From contig VWZW01002332.1 in NCBI GenBank assembly GCA_013397115.1, positions 124,001 to 188,000 on the forward strand: DNA of 64,000 nucleotides, written 5' to 3'. Shown piece by piece: positions 58,261 to 64,000 of this stretch; position 1 is the first letter of the stretch; each line of letters begins with the position of its first letter. Origin of the DNA: Edolisoma coerulescens (lineage: Eukaryota; Chordata; Aves; Passeriformes; Campephagidae). A model generated the notes under the pieces. It was not told where the DNA came from. It saw only the letters and a program-made list of their open reading frames with translations, and did not search any database. The translations under genes and the position numbers were made by a program.

Positions 58261-58980
58261 ATGTTCTGTTTAGTCAGGGCCTTGGATATTTACTCTGTTT
58301 CATTGTCTCACTCATGTCCATGCCCCCTGCAATTCATTTGTTTTAATTATAATGCTAAATAAAAGATAGACTATGTCTTTCTACTTAAAAAAACAGGAAT
58401 CTTAAAGTTCCAGAAATCCTAGCTGACTCCACCAAAGAGGCCCATAATATACAACATTCTTTGCCCTGACATAAACTGAAGAACACAGGGCTTTCTGCAT
58501 TTATCTGTGGTGGGCCAGACTAATCTATTTGACCTATACCATATAAACTGTCAGTAAAAGTGGAAATCCAGTAAAATGAGGATTTGTATGCACTTTCTGA
58601 AGCCTACTATCACCCTAATATTTGCAAGTTCCCCTGACTTCATTGTTTTGTTTATGTCTGACTAATAATTTTGACCCTAGTACTGAAGGGTCAAAATTCT
58701 GATTCAGGTTTCTGATAACTGACACCTTCAGAATAGTTCACAGGATAGCATTTATGTAAAGGCGACTTTGCTATCAGGCAAAATTTCTAAAGACACGGTG
58801 CTATCTCAATTGATGAAAATATTTGCATAATATGGGATTACTTTGTCAGAGCAAGAGAAGCAGAATCAAGCTCCCTTCCAACACTGGACAAATGTGTTCC
58901 CAGTTGACACAGATGTGCCAGTGGAAGTGATTGCTTCCAGTTCTTCATGACTTCCAGGAGAACAGCAAATCTCTTTCATT
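58261..58980. other. Anonymous sequence before the hairpin
   Basis: No gene or known repeat recognised. Confidence 0.5.
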
Positions 58981-59063
58981 TGCTTCAGGCAAAAATCAGA
59001 CAAGCTTCCCTAAACAGTGCATAATGGTGGTTCCAGCTTGTCTGACTGTTCTTGCCTGAAGCA
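58981..59063. repeat. 83-nt near-perfect hairpin (inverted repeat)
   Basis: The left arm 58981-59006 (TGCTTCAGGCAAAAATCAGACAAGCT) and right arm 59035-59063 are reverse complements over 11 bp at the base (TGCTTCAGGCA) and 11 bp at the loop side (TCAGACAAGCT), plus two to three more A:T pairs, with a bulge of about three bases in the right arm. The loop is 28 nt (59007-59034). The fold is miRNA-precursor-sized, but the loop is long and expression is unknown. It could also be a small foldback transposon relic. Strand is not determined. Confidence 0.85.
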
Positions 59064-60411
59064 TATTACAAGGTATACTTATGAACTAAGCTCCTGACTG
59101 ATCAGTGGTGGCAATAATTTCCAGCAGGGCATTGGGGGACAGCAGTTAGAATAGTGATTTATTATCATGGCTTGGTCTAGAAGAAACCATCATTGGATTG
59201 GTTAAATTTTAAGTTAAGGAGTTAACAATTTCATTTTCTGGAAATACAAAAGGTTGATTTGTCGGGAGCTTTTCACCATAATCTTCTACAAGTTATGTGG
59301 TATGATTTGCTTGTTCTTCTATAGTTTGCTCTATTATTTCAAATGCTGTAGGGAAAGATTGTCAAATTCATTTTTATTTTAAAACTTCTGGAATTGTTCC
59401 ACACTGTAAAATGTGAAAAAAACCCAATCTCCAAAAAGCAACAGAAAACCCTCTTACATCTGCCAGGTTCACCTCACTTGACTCTTAAACCTCAAGTGTG
59501 TTACTATCAAGAAAAGTATTTTTTAAAGTTGTAAATTGTCTTCTGATATTATCACTTGTCTAAATTCCCATGATGATATAACTGTATGAAAATCAATCCA
59601 TCTGTGTCATCTTGGATTCCATTGTAATTTACTTTCTAAGATTAGATATTGCTTCCAAAATGTCTAATCCCGAGATTGTTTTAATGATTCTTTGCTTATC
59701 TGTTTGTAACACGGGCAAACTTTGTTAAATGTTTTGCTATCTCTCAGATGAAAATAAAAAAAAGTCTTCTTTTTGCCCTTTTAGAAAAGTATGTGAAGGC
59801 AAATAGCAAAAGTTCCTGACAGATGTACTCAAAAAAACCTCAGAGAAGGAATTCAGAAGCCTGTAGGTTAGGCTGTTGTTTTGTTAAATACTCAGTATGG
59901 GTTTATAGCCAAAGGAGCTCCCGTCATTCTTCAAGGCAAAGTATCGTGAAAGGATATGAGATCCTGGGGGGTGGTAAAAGACACCCAAAAGATTGGTTCA
60001 GTAAAGAGAAAAATCCACACTGAGAGAGGGGGTGTAAATGAACAACTAAGCACAGTGCATATGTCTTCCTGTGACTGCTGAGCTTACTTAGACCTGTAAA
60101 ACACAAGTCTATTTTAGGTGCAGGTTAAATCACACTAGTCTGAGATGCTGGAACAGTACTCCTTGCTGCACAGCAGTGTTAAGTATCATTACTAGGGGGA
60201 AGAGTTGCACGCACAGTCAGACCTTCTGGCAAGACTGTTATACAGATTAAAACTATGGATCTGGTTTTAGCTATTTCAGTGAAAAATGTGACCGCTTGCA
60301 AATTTCTGTTGAGTGCTGCAATGGATTAGTCAGAAAAAACCCAAATGAAAACAGATGAGAAGCTGAAAGAGTAAAATGTTTATTTCCAACAAAGTGATTG
60401 TTTTTCCCTCC

Positions 60412-60435
60412 AATAAAAAAAAAAAGAAAAAAAAG
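60412..60435. repeat. A-rich run
   Basis: AATAAAAAAAAAAAGAAAAAAAA. It resembles a poly(A) tail after AATAAA, but no processed transcript body was recognised upstream. Confidence 0.8.
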
Positions 60436-61110
60436 CCATACCTGTGCTGCAACTGTCCAACTGAAAAATTTTTGTTGCACTTGAAAGAAATGTCTCTTTT
60501 TGTTGTTGCCATCACAATAAGAAAAACATTAAGTTTTGCTTGTCACAAATTTTCAGTATTTTTGTTAGTCAAGGATTTGGCAAAATCAGTAACTGCAGAG
60601 CTGTAATATGGATTCTCTGTATCCTGGTTTACTTCAATCCTGGAATTTCTTCTGCTTCATGTAATAAAGCACAAGGTAGACCACGCAGTAAAGATGCCCT
60701 GTGTGTTTCCATTTCCCAGCTATTTGGGACTGAGTTCATCATGAGATAAAAACTTCACAATAACTATGTCTGGGAAAGGTGACCCAGAGAAAAGTAAACT
60801 TGAATCAGGCAGCTAATTATTATCCAAAATGGAAATTGAAGCTGTTTCTAAAAGGCCTTGTCAGTTGAGATAAAACATATAGCTCTGATTCAAAAGATAA
60901 GACAGCGATGCAGGCAGCTACAGGGCCATGGAATGATATGATCTGAGCACTGAGAAAGGAAAATTATTTTAGTGACAGTTGCCAGATGAAGGTGAGGGCT
61001 GCAATAACAGAAACAAAAGGTTATAAAGTAAGTCGCTGCAGTAGTCAAGGTAACAAAATTTGACATGCCCAGCAATTTACCTATCATACTGAAGCATTGT
61101 ATTTACCCAT

Positions 61111-61151
61111 AGAAGAGAAAAAAAAAAATAAAGAAAAAGAAAAGAAAAAGA
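61111..61151. repeat. A/G polypurine tract
   Basis: About 40 bases of A and G, broken by one T, in units of AAAGA. Confidence 0.85.
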
Positions 61152-61964
61152 TGTATGGTAGGGAAGAAAATCATAACCCAATCATTCATGGTAACCTTCA
61201 ACCTGTATGTGTCTGTTTAATTACCGATAAAAGCTTTAGAGCTGGTGCAATCCTGGTCAGTCTTATAAAAAGCTTTTTATTCAGTGCTTGGTGAACTACT
61301 TCTAAAAGCTTGAATGCTATGAGAATTAATGATTCTTGAAAGAACTGGATTGGATCTCATTTGATAGACAGAAAATCTATTTTGACTAGGCACTTGCATC
61401 CAAATAATCTTCTGTCATAGCTATTAGAGGATTGCCTCAAATTCTCTCCTATAAATACTCCTGTTACTCCTCAGCACTCTCCAGGCAGCTAACCAGAAGG
61501 ATAGCCAGAATACCTTTCATAATTAGTCCTCTTAATGCATTTTCTTAAGAATAAAGAAAAATTTCCCTCCTCCAATAAGAAAACTGCAACCCAAAATTGG
61601 AAGTTCATTCAGTTAGATGAGACAGTTATTGCACTTTCCATAACAGCAAACCTGCAGTGGATGCCCTCCTGATTAGTAGTATTTGGTAACTGTGGTATAC
61701 AACTTTTAAATATTCACAGAAGAATGAGCTTTGAACTAAGGCTATGGGTATTTTATGAAACTGAGGGACAAGACGAGCTCAGAAATGCCTGATCCACTGT
61801 GGGACAGTATTATCTTTTATTGTCCTGAGCTCGTTGATTGCCTAAAGAAGATCCCAAGGGTTTAGATTTCAGGACCCTCCAATAGTTTTCTACAGAGTAA
61901 TTTCAGAGTGATTTTAGCTAAGAAAAGAAGAAACAGCAAGGAAAAAAAGTGTATGTTCTTTCTG

Positions 61965-61993
61965 TTATAATAGCAATGTTCTTGCTATTATAA
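61965..61993. repeat. 12-bp perfect stem-loop
   Basis: TTATAATAGCAA at 61965-61976 and its exact complement at 61982-61993, with a 5-nt loop TGTTC. Confidence 0.92.
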
Positions 61994-64000
61994 TCATTGT
62001 TTCTATAACATTGACCAGCAAAAGACACAGGCTGACAGAAAGAGTCTCAAACACTCTTTCAATTAAAAAGAAAACAGCTTTTAAAGGCTTTTACATTCAA
62101 GAAGCTCGACTTCTTAAGAAAAGTTTTATTTTTTGTTGAATATGCATCAACAGTAGCTACTGATACTTCATTATTTCATATTTCAGTATTTTTTGCTACC
62201 TCAGCTTATAAAAAGCCTTACCCATTACTAAGTTTTTTAGTGCAGTAGTTTCTTTCTACACTCATCACATACGGGTCCAATTCTCAATGCAATTCTCAAC
62301 CTCCTCCTCTACATACCTACTATGATTGTGCCAAAAGAGGATTCTTGCTCTTACTACATTACTGCTAATGGAGATATATTCTGTATTGCCATATTCCCTG
62401 TAGCATTACTAAGGTGTAATTCCACTAAGAAATTTGTGGTTTACTAATATTTCAATTTATTATTACCATTTTCCTGTAATGACATATGCATAATTATCAG
62501 TTTTATTTTTGATCATCATTCCTTTTAGTTTTCATACTTCTGTTGTAGCTTTCACAAGAGTAGACAAAATTGGGATTTTAAATGCTACAGTAAATCCCTC
62601 TGAACAAGGATTATTTATACCAGTACAAAGATTTTTGTCTCGTCAACTCACTATCTCTTTATTCCCAGAGTAGATGTTTGGCCTCCTCCTTTTTTATATA
62701 TTTTTCCTCTTTTCTTTCTTTTCCATGCTTTTTCTGATACTTCCATCATTATTAAAGCTATCATTTCTTGTATCATTGTACAAAAATTATGATTTCTTTA
62801 AAATAATGAAAAAAGTATTCACAAGAAATTTTGTATTAAGTATGGAAATATTCCCTGCCTGGGTAGTGCAGTTGTAACCACCAAATTCAATGTTCAACAG
62901 AAAAAATTAATGTCACAAATTTCATCAAAATACGTTTAGTGGATGTAATGATTAGCATCATCAGGCACCTAGAGAAAATGCCTACCAGCGAAAAAATAGA
63001 ATAAGAAAAAAATGTGCTCTATTTACATATATAATTCTATCTTGTAAAATTGTCTGGGTTAGAATCCTCCCTGAAAATAAAGAAAATTTATCTGCATTAA
63101 TAAAGTTTCTGGAATTTTACCACTACTTCATTGAAATGCCCCATGAACTGAGAGTACTTTTGACTTAAACACATGTGAGTCATTAATATATACTCAGAGA
63201 TGCAGAGATATACCAGTATCAAGAAAACCAGTTTTAATCACGTCCAGCAAAACAATTAAAAATTGCTTTAGCACAGAAGGAGCAGTTGTTAGAAACTTGT
63301 CTTCATCCAACATGACATGTGACATTCTGAAGCAGAGACCAGGAATCTCTGCATGTACTGCCCTGAAAATGAAGCAAGACAAAACAGAAATCTTGCAGAC
63401 CTGTGCACAGATGAAGAACTTTTGAAGTGTATCACACCCCACACCTGAAGGAGAACACGAATTGTCCAGATATGTCACAGATCTTTAAGACAGCAAAACT
63501 ATTCTTGGTGTGCTGGTGTGCAGTGGGCATTACCTTAAAAAAATCTTTAAACAACTGTAATAGGTTTCAGAGAGTAAGAATACTCTCTCTATGAATAGAT
63601 ATGTGATTTCTAGATCTGAAGCTTTTTATTTGAATTGTCTCAGGAAATCAGTTTCTAGTGATTACATGAAGGACAGCGATAGTTGTTCTTCAGTGATAAT
63701 GCATTCAAATATAATTTCCATGTTGAAATTCCCTACTTCAAGCCAGGTAAAAAGTAATATACATGGGCAAATAACAGGCTATTTAGAGAAATGGAATTGC
63801 TCAAAATGAAAAAAAAAAAATTCATCAATATATACATTACTTAAAAGCAGAGTTAGAACTAATGATCTTAATTTGGAGTTGAAGGAGGATTTTATAACTT
63901 TTACTCAAAATTTAACACTAATTCATTTCTCATCAAGCACTTGTGAAATACCCCAAAGTCAGCTTGCAATGGTGATCTAATTTCCTGAGGTGCTGGGCCA

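Larger units (their letters stand above)
59064..64000. other. Anonymous sequence to the window end
   Basis: No gene, CR1 tail or LTR recognised. It contains an A-rich run at 60412-60435, a polypurine tract at 61111-61151, a 12-bp perfect stem-loop at 61965-61993 and a short poly(A) near 63808-63819. Open frames of 60-94 codons on both strands have no motifs. Confidence 0.5.

Noticed and set aside
1..64000. CRISPR array, prokaryotic operon, phage or integron content
   Set aside because: No regularly spaced repeats, no dense gene arrangement and no ribosome-binding pattern; the window is vertebrate nuclear DNA.

Overview
The window is vertebrate nuclear DNA from a bird, most probably a passerine. 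Three things point there. CR1 LINE 3' ends are scattered on both strands, several with the avian ATTCTRTG-type tail. Several LTRs match avian ERVL-like and ERVK-like families in structure and wording. At 20612-20755 there is a tRNA-Ile-headed, CR1-tailed SINE of the TguSINE1 type, which is known from songbirds and their relatives. The DNA is AT-rich and holds no complete protein-coding gene that I can recognise. The longest open frames (105 to 178 codons) are either inside repeats or look like chance. It reads as an intergenic region or a very large intron.

Layout. 1-9972 is mostly anonymous AT-rich sequence, with two worn ancient amniote repeats at 3950-4535 and one weak exon-like segment at 9323-9398. 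9973-19096 is an LTR cluster: a CpG-rich solo LTR (9979-10546) with perfect 6-bp target duplications, a worn ERVL-type LTR (10788-11624, minus), a short ERVK-like LTR (12364-12733, minus) beside an ERVL remnant, and an ERVL-type LTR (16870-19091, minus) with perfect 5-bp target duplications that is itself split by an ERVK-like LTR (17680-18540, plus). 20612-20755 is the SINE. 22.9-29.9 kb holds CR1 copies of different ages and an L2-like relic. 31835-32955 is a minus-strand ERVL LTR interrupted near its edge by a plus-strand LTR of the same broad family. 33.1-33.6 kb is repeat-free and is my best guess for a conserved non-coding element. 36.5-40.3 kb contains a truncated ERVK-like LTR, a head-to-head CR1 pair and one more CR1. 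40.3-50.4 kb is anonymous apart from one candidate exon at 45663-45753. 50.4-58.3 kb has a long A/C-rich tract, a second opposed CR1 pair, a 560-bp CR1 with readable reverse-transcriptase C-terminus, and a CR1-like fragment. The last 6 kb is anonymous except for a striking 83-nt hairpin at 58981-59063.

The elements do not form a pathway; they record successive retrotransposon insertions, some of which can be ordered by nesting. I found no bacterial-type operon, CRISPR array, phage or other coding system. The items most worth following up are the 58981-59063 hairpin, the candidate exon at 45663-45753, the 33.1-33.6 kb segment and the two nested LTR structures. Family names are from recall of avian repeats, not from a database search.
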